From an uncultured Prevotella sp. (GTDB lineage: Bacteria; Bacteroidota; Bacteroidia; Bacteroidales; Bacteroidaceae), in the NCBI GenBank assembly GCA_900548195.1, contig URJQ01000062.1, forward strand, positions 1-17,527: DNA of 17,527 nt. Direction: 5' to 3'. The notes below the pieces were generated by a model, which saw only the letters and a program-made list of their open reading frames with translations, did no database searches and was not told the origin of the DNA. This document shows, one piece after another, positions 1-7,769 of this stretch. A program made the position numbers and the translations under genes. How positions within the stretch are numbered: the stretch's first letter is position 1; the number at the start of each line of letters is the position of its first letter.

Positions 1-14
1 CAGAAAGATTCCAG

Positions 15-49
15 AAATCTCGCGAATAACTTCGCGAGATTTTTTATTT
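15..49 (+). terminator. Rho-independent terminator of a plus-strand gene left of the window
   Basis: A 12-bp perfect stem (15-26 with 31-42, core TCTCGCG/CGCGAGA) closes a 4-nt loop TAAC and runs into a T-rich tract (TTTTTATTT). The T tract lies only on the plus-strand 3' side, so it most likely terminates a plus-strand gene that ends just outside the window. Confidence 0.8.
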
Positions 50-110
50 CTAGCATTACGGCGGATTTCGGATGGTTACGTTACGAGATTGTAGTATAAT
101 AACAATGCTA

Positions 111-178
111 AAAAATCGGTCATTAGGTGAGTTACTCATGATTAGCATCTGTAATCAATCCTAATGACCGATTTCGGT
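111..178 (-). terminator. Structured inverted repeat, probable terminator of the peptide transporter gene
   Basis: A 15-bp perfect inverted repeat pairs 113-127 (AAATCGGTCATTAGG) with 160-174. The 32-nt interior folds again into two small hairpins: 128-131 with 135-138 (TGAG/CTCA) and 139-144 with 152-157 (TGATTA/TAATCA). Together they make a compact three-way junction. On the minus strand it lies about 75 nt past the transporter stop and is followed by five T (from 111-115), which fits a terminator. An alternative plus-strand hairpin ACCG-ATTT-CGGT (167-178) overlaps the right arm. It could instead be a small repeated element; that cannot be decided from one copy. Confidence 0.55.
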
Positions 179-249
179 TTATGATTTTTCGTAGATGTTT
201 GAATGTTCAAGAGAGAGTCGCACCATCTACAAAGAATAATATGTTTGAT

Positions 250-1776
250 TTATGAAACCTTGTTCAGCTTCTTGATGATGCAGAAGATGAAGAGGGCAGA
301 GATGAGACAGATACCTGCAAGAACACCCCAGATAGTTACAAGGTTGAAATTCAATCCCCACATGATACCAGGTACCATTACCAACTGGTTGCCGATAGCT
401 GTAGCACCAAACCAGAGACCCATCATCAAACCAGCGTACTTAGGAGGAGCTACCTTTGATACGAATGAGATACCGATAGGAGAGAGTAGAAGCTCAGCGA
501 AGGTAAGGATGAGGTATGTAGAGATAAGGAGGTTTGCACTTACGCGTGTGCCCTCTGTTGCAGGATTACCCTGTGTCAATGGAAGTTCAAGTCCAATAGA
601 GCCTACTGCCATCCATACGAAAGCAAATGCTGCTACGAGCATACCAAGACCAATTTTCTCAGGAGATGTAGGCTCTTTGCCCATCTTACGAAGCCAAGCG
701 AACAATGCAACGCTCACTGGTGTCAATGCTACAACATAGCATGGGTTGAACTGCTGGAAGATAGGAGCTTCAACATTAACGATACCGTCGAGACTGTTAT
801 ACTTATAGAATAAGAATGCGATAGCTGCAACGATTACGCCGAGAGCGATGCCTTTTCCCTTAGTGGTATTGCTCTGTGCAACTCCGAAGCAACCATAAAG
901 CACGAAGATACAAGCTACGAGGTTAGTAACGTCGAATGCCATAGACTGAAGACCTTCAGATGTCTTGTTGGTGTAGTCGCGAGCAAATAATGTCAATGTA
1001 TTACCGTTCTGGTGGAATGCCATCCAGAAGAAGATAACAACAGCAAATACGAGGCAAAGGCATACGACGCGCTCCTTTGTCTCTGCTGGAGAAAGTTCCT
1101 TAACCTCAGACTTAGTGTTGTCTGCAGACTTCTCCTGCTTCTCATTAGCAAGAACGTGCTTGTAAGTAGAACTGAATGTGTAATAGATAGCGATACTAAT
1201 GATAAGAGAAACGCATGCTACTGCGAAAGCGAAGTGGTAAGCATCCTCAGGAGAAACGCCAAGGCTTGTCTTTGCCCACTCCATAATCTTGATGGCAGCA
1301 GTAGGAGCGAACATCGCACCAATATTGATAGCCATGTAGAAGAGTGAGAAACCAGAGTCACGGTTGTTAGAATACTTTGGCTCATCGTAGAGACGACCTA
1401 CCATTACCTGAAGGTTACCCTTGAAGAGACCTGTACCTAATGCAATAAGGATGAGGGATGCTCCCATAGCGGCGATAGCTGCTGAGTCTTTTCCAAGTGG
1501 AAGAGAGAGAACGAGGTAACCGATAAACATGATGAAGATACCAGTGGTAACCATACGTCCAAATCCGAATTTGTCGGCTGCGATACCGCCAATAATTGGA
1601 AGGAAATAGACCATCATCAAGAAGGTAGAGTAAATAGTACTTGCTATTCCGGTCTCAAAACCGAAGTTGGCCTGCAAATACAGCAAGAATACTGCGAGCA
1701 TGGTGTAATAACCGAAGCGCTCTCCTGTGTTGGCCAAAGCAAGTGCCCAAAGGCCTTTAGGTTGATTTTCGAACAT
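250..1776 (-). CDS. POT-family (proton-dependent) oligopeptide transporter
   Basis: Inner-membrane MFS transporter of the POT/PTR2 family, which imports di- and tripeptides with protons. The 508-residue product is very hydrophobic, with roughly 12-14 membrane segments and one charged cytoplasmic loop near residues 205-235 (KQEKSADNTKSEVKEL). The family signature appears at the N-terminus as NTGERFGYY (residues 16-24): the ERFxYY part is intact, but the first acidic residue of the usual ExxERFxYY motif is Asn16. A second PTR2-like stretch is GTGLFKGNLQVMVG around residue 115. The gene lies 141 nt downstream of a secreted S9 peptidase on the same strand, so a combined peptide-scavenging role is likely. 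The ATG at 1776 precedes MFENQPKGLWALALANTGERF, a natural POT N-terminus. Family is certain; substrate range is inferred. Confidence 0.92.
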   Translation of the reverse strand: MFENQPKGLWALALANTGERFGYYTMLAVFLLYLQANFGFETGIASTIYSTFLMMVYFLPIIGGIAADKFGFGRMVTTGIFIMFIGYLVLSLPLGKDSAAIAAMGASLILIALGTGLFKGNLQVMVGRLYDEPKYSNNRDSGFSLFYMAINIGAMFAPTAAIKIMEWAKTSLGVSPEDAYHFAFAVACVSLIISIAIYYTFSSTYKHVLANEKQEKSADNTKSEVKELSPAETKERVVCLCLVFAVVIFFWMAFHQNGNTLTLFARDYTNKTSEGLQSMAFDVTNLVACIFVLYGCFGVAQSNTTKGKGIALGVIVAAIAFLFYKYNSLDGIVNVEAPIFQQFNPCYVVALTPVSVALFAWLRKMGKEPTSPEKIGLGMLVAAFAFVWMAVGSIGLELPLTQGNPATEGTRVSANLLISTYLILTFAELLLSPIGISFVSKVAPPKYAGLMMGLWFGATAIGNQLVMVPGIMWGLNFNLVTIWGVLAGICLISALFIFCIIKKLNKVS

Positions 1777-1859
1777 AGTTTGATTTTGTTAGATTATTAA
1801 TGAATTTATTAAATAATTCTTGATTAGTATTGACTCTTCTTTTTTACTTGTCAGTCTTA

Positions 1860-1892
1860 TCCTCCAGTATGCTTTTAAGGCAAACTGGAGGA
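1860..1892 (-). other. Intercistronic hairpin between peptidase and transporter genes
   Basis: A perfect 9-bp inverted repeat (TCCTCCAGT at 1860-1868, ACTGGAGGA at 1884-1892) can extend inward by 3 bp (1870-1872 with 1880-1882). It lies 25 nt past the S9 peptidase stop and 83 nt before the transporter ATG. Neither side has a run of T, so it looks more like an RNA-stability or processing element, or a weak attenuator, than a classic terminator. Confidence 0.5.
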
Positions 1893-1917
1893 GTACAAAG
1901 AATCGTAATGGAATGGT

Positions 1918-4107
1918 TTACTTTACCCATTTGTCGAGCCACTCAAAGAAAGTGCGCTGCCAGAGAATACCATTCTGTGGTTTAAGAACCCAGTGGTTTT
2001 CATCAGGGTAGATAAGTAGTTCGGCTGGGATGCCACGCATTCTTGCAGCGTTGAAAGCACCGAAGCCCTGGTTTGCGTTGATACGATAATCCTTTTCACC
2101 GTGGATGCAGAGAATAGGAGTATCCCATTTATCTACGAACTTATGAGGCGAGTTTTCGTAAGTCTTTTTAGCACGCTCTGTCTGATCTTTGTTCCAGTAA
2201 GCATCATCATACTCCCAGTTAGAGAACCAGCATTCTTCTGTGTCGGTGTACATAGATTCAAGGTTGAATGCACCATCGTGAGAGATAAATGCCTTGAAGC
2301 GCTTATTGTGGTGGCTTGCAAGATAATATACAGAGAATCCTCCGAAACTTGCGCCTACACATCCAAGTCTGTCCTTATCAACATAAGGGAGTGTGCAAGC
2401 ATCATCGATAGCAGAGAGATAGTCGTTGATACACTGACCTGTCCAGTCGCCAGAAATCTTTTCACACCATTCGCTACCGAAGCCAGGAAGACCGCGACGG
2501 TTTGGAGCTACAACTACATAACCATTAGCAGCCATAATCTGGAAGTTCCAACGGTAAGACCAGAATTGGCTTACTGGGCTCTGAGGACCACCCTGACAGA
2601 ACAAAAGGGTAGGGTACTTCTTATTAGGGTCAAAGTTTGAAGGAAGAATAATCCATACGAGTTCCTCCTTGCCGTCAGTAGTCTTTACCCAGCGCTTCTC
2701 AACTTTACCCAAAGAGAGCTGAGAGAGAATATGATCATTCTCCTTAGTGAGGCGAGTTGTGACAACATTCTTGCTCTTCTTCTGTGGAGCTACGAGATAG
2801 ATATCATCAGGAGCAGAGATAGAGTGGCGTGTAGCGATGAGATTGCCAGTATTGCCGAGCATCTGAATTGAGCCATAGTCAGCCTGGTCGTCGGTAATCT
2901 TCTCCACCTTACCTGACAAATCTGTACGATAGACGTTAAGACAAGCGTGCCATACTCCTATAAAATACAAATTACGTGAGTTTGGAGTCCAACAGAAAGT
3001 CTCTACTGCAGAGTCGAAATTCTCAGTAACGTATGTCTTCTTGCCATCAGCAAATCTATATACGCAGAGGCGGTTGCGGTCAGACTCATATCCGTCGCGT
3101 TTCATGCTGAGCCATGCTACATACTGACCATCTGGAGAGAACTGAGGATTGATGTCGTAACCAACGCTACAGTCACCATCTTGATGATTTACTTTCTGTG
3201 TAGCAAGAGTTTTGGTATAATTGATTTCAGAAGCTTTGTAGCCTTCAGGCTTGCAGAGGTTCTTAGTACTTCCGCTCTCTGTGTCGTATAGATAAATGTC
3301 GCTATCTGTAGAAACTGCATATTCACGACCTACCTTTTTACGGCAAGTGTATGCTACTTTCTTTGAGTCTGGACTCCAAGCCAACTGCTCCGTACCACCG
3401 AAAGGCTCACTAGGACACTCGTATGGTTCACCATTCAGAATATCCTTAGGAGTAGAGCAAAGACCGTTTTCATCGATGTTCGCAATGAAAGGATGGAGAA
3501 TGCTCTCTACGTAGTGATCCCAGTGACGGTACATTAAATCAGTAATCTTGCGACCTGAAGCCAAAGGAAGATCAGAAGGATTCTTCTGTATCACTTCATG
3601 GAAAGGCATTGACTTGATAAGAATTACCTTTTTGCAGTCAGGGGAGAAGAGGAATCCTTCTACACCGTCTTTCTCATTAGTCAACTGCTTACGCTCAGTT
3701 CCGTCAGGAAGCATTGACCATAATTGTCCGCCTGTGATGAAAGCAAGACGATAGGTAGTAATAGCTTTTTTACCTGTGCCAGTAGTCTTTGAAATCCATG
3801 CAGGCTCCATCTCGTTGTCGGCAGATGTAGTAAGCATACGATTGTTTGTGCCATCGGCATTCATCATGTAGATGACTGTGTGTGAGGCATTCTCTTTTAC
3901 GCTGTAGTAAGATACTGTGTAAGCGATTTGCTTGCCGTCAGGGGAAGCCTTTACGCTGCCGATTCTTCCCATGGCCCAAAGAGCTTCTGGTGTCATAAGG
4001 TCACTCTTGAGAGCAATCTGGCTCTTTCCTATATTCACTTTTGCCTCGGCAGGGGTGATTGAGAGTGTTGCAGCCATAACTACGGTAGTTAATAATTGTT
4101 TTATCAT
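1918..4107 (-). CDS. S9 family prolyl-oligopeptidase-type peptidase, secreted (dipeptidyl peptidase 5-like)
   Basis: Exported serine peptidase of the prolyl oligopeptidase clan (S9, probably S9C), which releases dipeptides or acylated amino acids from oligopeptides. The 729 residues begin with a signal peptide (MIKQLLTTVVMAATLS, likely cut after AEA near residue 23). Residues about 45-440 form a beta-propeller with PD40-type blades: ASPDGK 54, FSPDCK 154, WSPDSK 244, FSPDGQ 323. The alpha/beta hydrolase domain follows, with an apparent triad of Ser587 (GASFGG), Asp673 (GEKD) and His705 (DENH), all intact. P. gingivalis DPP5 belongs to this group and feeds dipeptides into amino-acid fermentation. 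The gene lies 89 nt downstream of yidC and upstream of the POT transporter, all on one strand. Exact specificity cannot be read from the sequence. Confidence 0.9.
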   Translation of the reverse strand: MIKQLLTTVVMAATLSITPAEAKVNIGKSQIALKSDLMTPEALWAMGRIGSVKASPDGKQIAYTVSYYSVKENASHTVIYMMNADGTNNRMLTTSADNEMEPAWISKTTGTGKKAITTYRLAFITGGQLWSMLPDGTERKQLTNEKDGVEGFLFSPDCKKVILIKSMPFHEVIQKNPSDLPLASGRKITDLMYRHWDHYVESILHPFIANIDENGLCSTPKDILNGEPYECPSEPFGGTEQLAWSPDSKKVAYTCRKKVGREYAVSTDSDIYLYDTESGSTKNLCKPEGYKASEINYTKTLATQKVNHQDGDCSVGYDINPQFSPDGQYVAWLSMKRDGYESDRNRLCVYRFADGKKTYVTENFDSAVETFCWTPNSRNLYFIGVWHACLNVYRTDLSGKVEKITDDQADYGSIQMLGNTGNLIATRHSISAPDDIYLVAPQKKSKNVVTTRLTKENDHILSQLSLGKVEKRWVKTTDGKEELVWIILPSNFDPNKKYPTLLFCQGGPQSPVSQFWSYRWNFQIMAANGYVVVAPNRRGLPGFGSEWCEKISGDWTGQCINDYLSAIDDACTLPYVDKDRLGCVGASFGGFSVYYLASHHNKRFKAFISHDGAFNLESMYTDTEECWFSNWEYDDAYWNKDQTERAKKTYENSPHKFVDKWDTPILCIHGEKDYRINANQGFGAFNAARMRGIPAELLIYPDENHWVLKPQNGILWQRTFFEWLDKWVK

Positions 4108-4181
4108 AATATAATAATTAAAGGTTAACTCAACGTAACTTTTTGCTTAACTATGTAAAGTGGTCAAAAGAAGTGTAAAGT

Positions 4182-4210
4182 TGAGAGGTGTTGTGATTAT
4201 TCACCTCTCA
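4182..4210 (-). terminator. Hairpin spanning the yidC stop codon, possible terminator
   Basis: A perfect 9-bp inverted repeat (TGAGAGGTG 4182-4190, CACCTCTCA 4202-4210) encloses an 11-nt loop that contains the yidC stop codon (4197-4199). In transcript orientation it is followed by ACTTTACAC, a weak U tract. It may terminate inefficiently or protect the yidC mRNA 3' end, while allowing read-through into the peptidase gene 89 nt away. Confidence 0.5.
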
Positions 4211-6104
4211 GTTTTGCATTCTTTTTAGCTAATTCTTCACGCTTTGCACGAAGTTCATCAGCCTCCTTCTGCATAGCTTGCATACGAGCTACGAGACCAG
4301 ACATTTTCTTGTTTGGGTTTGCCTTGTTCTCTGCTCGCTTAGCATCAAGAATCTGCAGAAGCTTCTCATCGTTTGTAGTCTTGCGGAGCATCCACATGAT
4401 AAGTGCTGAGAAGAAGAGTGAAATGAAATAATAGAAGTTAAGACCTGCGGAGTAATCATTGAACATGAAGAAGAACATAACAGGCATGAGGAACATCATC
4501 CATTGCATCATCTTCATCTGTTCAGCCTGTTGACCGACCATCTGGTCGCGCTGTTGACGCATTGTCATCCATGAGTAGAGTACGTTAGCTACACAGAAGA
4601 GAATACAGGTCAGAGAGAGGTGGTCGCCAATTAACCAGATGTTGGTACCCCATTCGATGATAGGGTCGTATGTAGAGAGGTCATCAATCCAAAGGAATGA
4701 CTGTCCGCGGAGCTGTATTGCATTAGGCACAAAATTGAACATTGCAATCCAGATAGGCATCTGAATAAGCATAGGCAGACAGCCAGAGAGAGGGCTTACT
4801 CCGTATTCGGAATAGAGCTGCATCATTGCCTGCTGTTTTTGCAGTTGATCTTCAGGCTTGTTATACTGCTTGGTGGCCTCTTCGAGACGTGGTTTGAGGA
4901 CGCGCATCTTAGCACTTGACATGTAGCTTTTCTTTACCATAGGATAGGTAATAGCCTTGAGAAGCAGAGTGATAAGAATGAGCACTATGCCCATTGGGAT
5001 TGAGAGACCTGTTAGCCAGTCGAAGACATAAAGAGTGAACCATCGGTTGATGTATCTGAACAAAGGCCATCCGAGATACACGAGGCGCTCCATCTGAAGG
5101 TCTTTTCCAAAAGAAGACTCATCCTCAACGCTTTGAAGAAGACGGAAGTCATTTGGTCCATAATAGAATTCAAACTCAGAAGCATGTACACCATTAGGAT
5201 CAAAAGCTGTCTTGAGCTTTGCCTGATAACCCTTGAGGTAACCTTCGCCTTTTTCGTACGGGACAGAAGAAAGAAGGGCATTGCTTGCAAATCCGCTTTT
5301 TGAAATCATTACAGCAGAGAAGAACTGATTCTTGAAAGCAATCCAGTCTGTCTTTTCATCAATGGCTTCATCTATCTTTTCACTTGTCTCAGAGAGGTAA
5401 TCAGTGCCTCCGTCGGCAAAGTGGTATGTGAGAGTAGAGTAGCGATTCTCGAATGTGAAGCCTTTTTCCTGCTGGCGTGCGCGATCTTTCCAGTCTATAT
5501 CCATCTGAGTTGTATTCGGATTGAAGAGGCCAGACATGCCATCGGCTTTTACAGAGCAACTGAGAAGGTAATTATCACCGAGCTTATAGCTAATCTCGAG
5601 TGTTTTACCCTTACTTGCTAAAGCTGTGAATGTTACGCTATTTTTAGTTACGTTTGACGGAGTAAAATAGAGATCTGCAGTCGCAATATTCATATCCTTA
5701 GCAGAAAGAATGAAATTGAGCTGTTGATCTTTCTTCTCAAAGAGAGTCACATCCTTGTTGTCGTCTCTGTCTTTAAAGTTCTTTATTACAGCCTTGGTGA
5801 CAGTTCCGCCTTTTGTAGAAAGGGTAATAGCTACCTTTTCATTGGAGAGAACGATGTCTTTTGCCTGTCCCTGACGGGCGGAATAGAAGAGGGCGGTACT
5901 ATCCTGAAGAGCCGCCATCTGTGTCTCAATCTGCTTCTCCTGAGCTTTTTTAATCTGAATTTCTTCTTTTTCCTTTACTAAGGCAGCGATAGAGTCTTGC
6001 TTACGTTGCTCCTGGATTTCCTCTGTAGAAGGACGAGTAAACCAGTTGAAGCCGAACAATACAGCTGCAATGAGCACGAAACCTACGATGGTGTTTTTGT
6101 CCAT
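4197..6104 (-). CDS. yidC: Membrane protein insertase YidC
   Basis: YidC/Oxa1/Alb3 insertase that places proteins into the inner membrane, alone or with SecYEG. The 635-residue product has the Gram-negative layout: an N-terminal membrane anchor (residues 5-20, GFVLIAAVLFGFNWF), a charged linker (about 28-62), a periplasmic beta-domain (about 80-330) and the conserved five-helix core (about 355-575). Typical core signatures include AKMRVLKPRLEE (398), VSPLSGCLPMLIQMPIWIAMF (436) and NDYSAGLNFYYF (549). Lys383 (LLLKAITYPMV) occupies the place of the intramembrane Arg of E. coli YidC, keeping a positive charge in the groove. The C-terminus (about 585-635) is a highly charged, coiled-coil-like tail that may contact ribosomes. 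In many Bacteroidales pyrG sits next to yidC; here the neighbour is a divergent DUF3078 gene. Confidence 0.97.
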   Translation of the reverse strand: MDKNTIVGFVLIAAVLFGFNWFTRPSTEEIQEQRKQDSIAALVKEKEEIQIKKAQEKQIETQMAALQDSTALFYSARQGQAKDIVLSNEKVAITLSTKGGTVTKAVIKNFKDRDDNKDVTLFEKKDQQLNFILSAKDMNIATADLYFTPSNVTKNSVTFTALASKGKTLEISYKLGDNYLLSCSVKADGMSGLFNPNTTQMDIDWKDRARQQEKGFTFENRYSTLTYHFADGGTDYLSETSEKIDEAIDEKTDWIAFKNQFFSAVMISKSGFASNALLSSVPYEKGEGYLKGYQAKLKTAFDPNGVHASEFEFYYGPNDFRLLQSVEDESSFGKDLQMERLVYLGWPLFRYINRWFTLYVFDWLTGLSIPMGIVLILITLLLKAITYPMVKKSYMSSAKMRVLKPRLEEATKQYNKPEDQLQKQQAMMQLYSEYGVSPLSGCLPMLIQMPIWIAMFNFVPNAIQLRGQSFLWIDDLSTYDPIIEWGTNIWLIGDHLSLTCILFCVANVLYSWMTMRQQRDQMVGQQAEQMKMMQWMMFLMPVMFFFMFNDYSAGLNFYYFISLFFSALIMWMLRKTTNDEKLLQILDAKRAENKANPNKKMSGLVARMQAMQKEADELRAKREELAKKNAKLRGE

Positions 6105-6130
6105 TAGTTGATTTTTTGTTTTATTTATAT

Positions 6131-6188
6131 CCCCAAATATAGGCTCCCCCTGTGATTTGTTTCGTAGGAAGAGTTTTTTGTTTGGGGG
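6131..6188 (-). promoter_or_regulatory. yidC 5' leader with competing pairings
   Basis: In the yidC leader the G-run segment (TTTGGGGG, plus strand 6181-6188) can pair with CCCCAAA (6131-6137; 7 bp) or with the C-run in GCTCCCCC (6143-6150; about 5 bp). The two pairings exclude each other, as in an attenuator-like leader. The leader would be about 110 nt from the putative promoter. This is only complementarity seen by eye. Confidence 0.3.
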
Positions 6189-6222
6189 TGTTTAACATTA
6201 GTTCATTATATAATTTAGAGCG

Positions 6223-6230
6223 CAAAGTTA
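6223..6230 (-). promoter_or_regulatory. Putative Bacteroidetes -7 box for yidC
   Basis: The minus strand reads TAACTTTG, an exact match to the Bacteroidetes primary sigma factor -7 consensus TAnnTTTG. It lies about 120 nt upstream of the yidC ATG. No clear TTTG -33 box stands at the usual spacing. Confidence 0.5.
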
Positions 6231-6335
6231 CATTTTTTTTCCGATATTTGGAAGAAAATACGGTGTTTTGTTTGAATTTATCTTCAATAGACGTATTTTT
6301 TACCCTCTCTTATGTGCTTTCTCAATATTTTACAT

Positions 6336-6343
6336 TAACTTTG
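6336..6343 (+). promoter_or_regulatory. Putative Bacteroidetes -7 box for the DUF3078 gene
   Basis: TAACTTTG on the plus strand matches TAnnTTTG exactly, 20 nt before the ATG at 6363, so the untranslated leader would be short. The -33 region (about 6311-6316, TATGTG) matches poorly. Together with the opposing box at 6223-6230 it makes the 258-bp gap a divergent promoter region. Confidence 0.5.
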
Positions 6344-6362
6344 TAGTCCATTTTGTAGTGTT

Positions 6363-7679
6363 ATGAAATATATAATTCTAATAATATTTACCCATTTCTC
6401 TCTCTGCTCAGTAAAAGCGCAGAGTCGTTTTGTACGCTATAATACCAACGTAGATTATGGTTCCCTTTCGACGGTTTCCGCTTATATGGATTCACTCAGA
6501 GTACTTCGTCATCGTGTGGATTCTATGCAGAAAGTGAATGATTCAATAGCTTTGATGAGTGAAAAAAAAGCAGATTCAAGGTTTTATCGTCTCTTCTCTC
6601 CAATTACTTTTGACCCAAAGGTTACAGCGAGGCTTATAAACAACAAAGCATTTCTGTCTCAATCCGATGCGGACGAAGAAATAGACGAAGCTTTGCTCTA
6701 TTATTATTTTAATAGACCTGACCTTATTCAGACTTCCGTCTCAAGGCTTCATAAATCTGCAGCGAAGGGAGTTTCTCTTCCTTCATCACCTGTAAAACGA
6801 AAAGTGGAAGTGGTGAAAGAAGCAGGTGGAGTAGATGAAGCTCAACTAATTGAGAATATGCCAGTTGATATAAAGATATTCAAGCCAAACTTTTGGACGT
6901 TTAATGGTGATTATTCTCTGCAATTTCTTCAAAATTATATTTCTGATAATTGGTATAGAGGGGGTGAAAGTAATCTCTCGGCAGTTGGTAATGTTGTCTT
7001 AAAAGCTAATTATAATAACAAGCAGAAGGTGAAGTTTGACAATACTCTTGAACTAAAATTAGGTATGCAGACTTCGGAATCAGATACTGTGCATACTCTG
7101 AAAACCTCAACTGATGTGCTGAGATATACAGGAAAGCTTGGTCTTCAAGCCATAAAAAAATGGGATTATGCCTTTCAGGTTATAGCAACAACGCAGATGA
7201 TGAGAACTTATAGGAGCAATAATTCTACGGTCTATTCAGACTTCTGTTCTCCCCTTGAAGTAAACTTCTCTATTGGTATGGACTATACAGTAAGTACGAA
7301 GAATCGTAAACTGACAGGTTCTGTACATCTTGCTCCTTTGGCATATAATTTCAAATATGTCGGACGTCTTGCCTTATCTACTCGCAACGGATTGCAAGAA
7401 GGTAGTCACACTCTTGATGATTGGGGTTCGCAGATGACGGTCAATCTAACTTGGAAACCAGCTGAAAACATAAAATGGAACTCCAGACTTTATGCTTATA
7501 GTACTTATGAGCGTGCAGTCGTAGAGTTTGAAAATACTATAACATTCGTTTTAAGCAAATTTATTTCTACCAATTTATTCCTTTATCCACGTTTTGATGA
7601 CGGAGGAACACGTAAAGAAGGCAAGAGTTATTGGCAGATGAAAGAATATCTTGCTCTTGGATTCTCATATTCGATGTAG
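6363..7679 (+). CDS. DUF3078 domain outer-membrane beta-barrel protein
   Basis: Predicted exported outer-membrane protein of unknown function. The 438-residue product has a signal peptide (residues 1-19, cleavage before Gln20 in VKA-Q), a polar, partly helical region to about residue 175, then a beta-barrel-like part with alternating hydrophobic and polar residues ending in LGFSYSM. The stretch QNYISDNWYRGGESNLS (about 190-206) is the hallmark of DUF3078 proteins, which resemble a Bacteroidetes outer-membrane barrel family. The start at 6363 gives a proper signal peptide and is preceded by a -7 box. It is divergent from yidC and 90 nt upstream of the helicase gene. Codon use is more AT-rich than in yidC or the carboxylase genes, which fits modest expression rather than proving transfer. 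Confidence 0.85.
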   Translation: MKYIILIIFTHFSLCSVKAQSRFVRYNTNVDYGSLSTVSAYMDSLRVLRHRVDSMQKVNDSIALMSEKKADSRFYRLFSPITFDPKVTARLINNKAFLSQSDADEEIDEALLYYYFNRPDLIQTSVSRLHKSAAKGVSLPSSPVKRKVEVVKEAGGVDEAQLIENMPVDIKIFKPNFWTFNGDYSLQFLQNYISDNWYRGGESNLSAVGNVVLKANYNNKQKVKFDNTLELKLGMQTSESDTVHTLKTSTDVLRYTGKLGLQAIKKWDYAFQVIATTQMMRTYRSNNSTVYSDFCSPLEVNFSIGMDYTVSTKNRKLTGSVHLAPLAYNFKYVGRLALSTRNGLQEGSHTLDDWGSQMTVNLTWKPAENIKWNSRLYAYSTYERAVVEFENTITFVLSKFISTNLFLYPRFDDGGTRKEGKSYWQMKEYLALGFSYSM

Positions 7680-7769
7680 AATGGGATCAGAATACTTTTA
7701 TCTAATTGTCGAAAGATATTTATTGCGTTGGTATAAATTTTGCTCATAATTCTATCAATTTAACCGTAT

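Noticed and set aside
203..739. 178-codon open frame on the plus strand
   Set aside because: It lies mostly antisense to the peptide transporter, which has clear family motifs; no independent support.
2101..2640. 179-codon open frame on the plus strand
   Set aside because: Antisense to the S9 peptidase catalytic domain and without recognisable motifs.
7681..7749. 22-codon frame between the DUF3078 and helicase genes
   Set aside because: It is short, has no recognisable start context or homology, and may be chance in a 90-nt gap.
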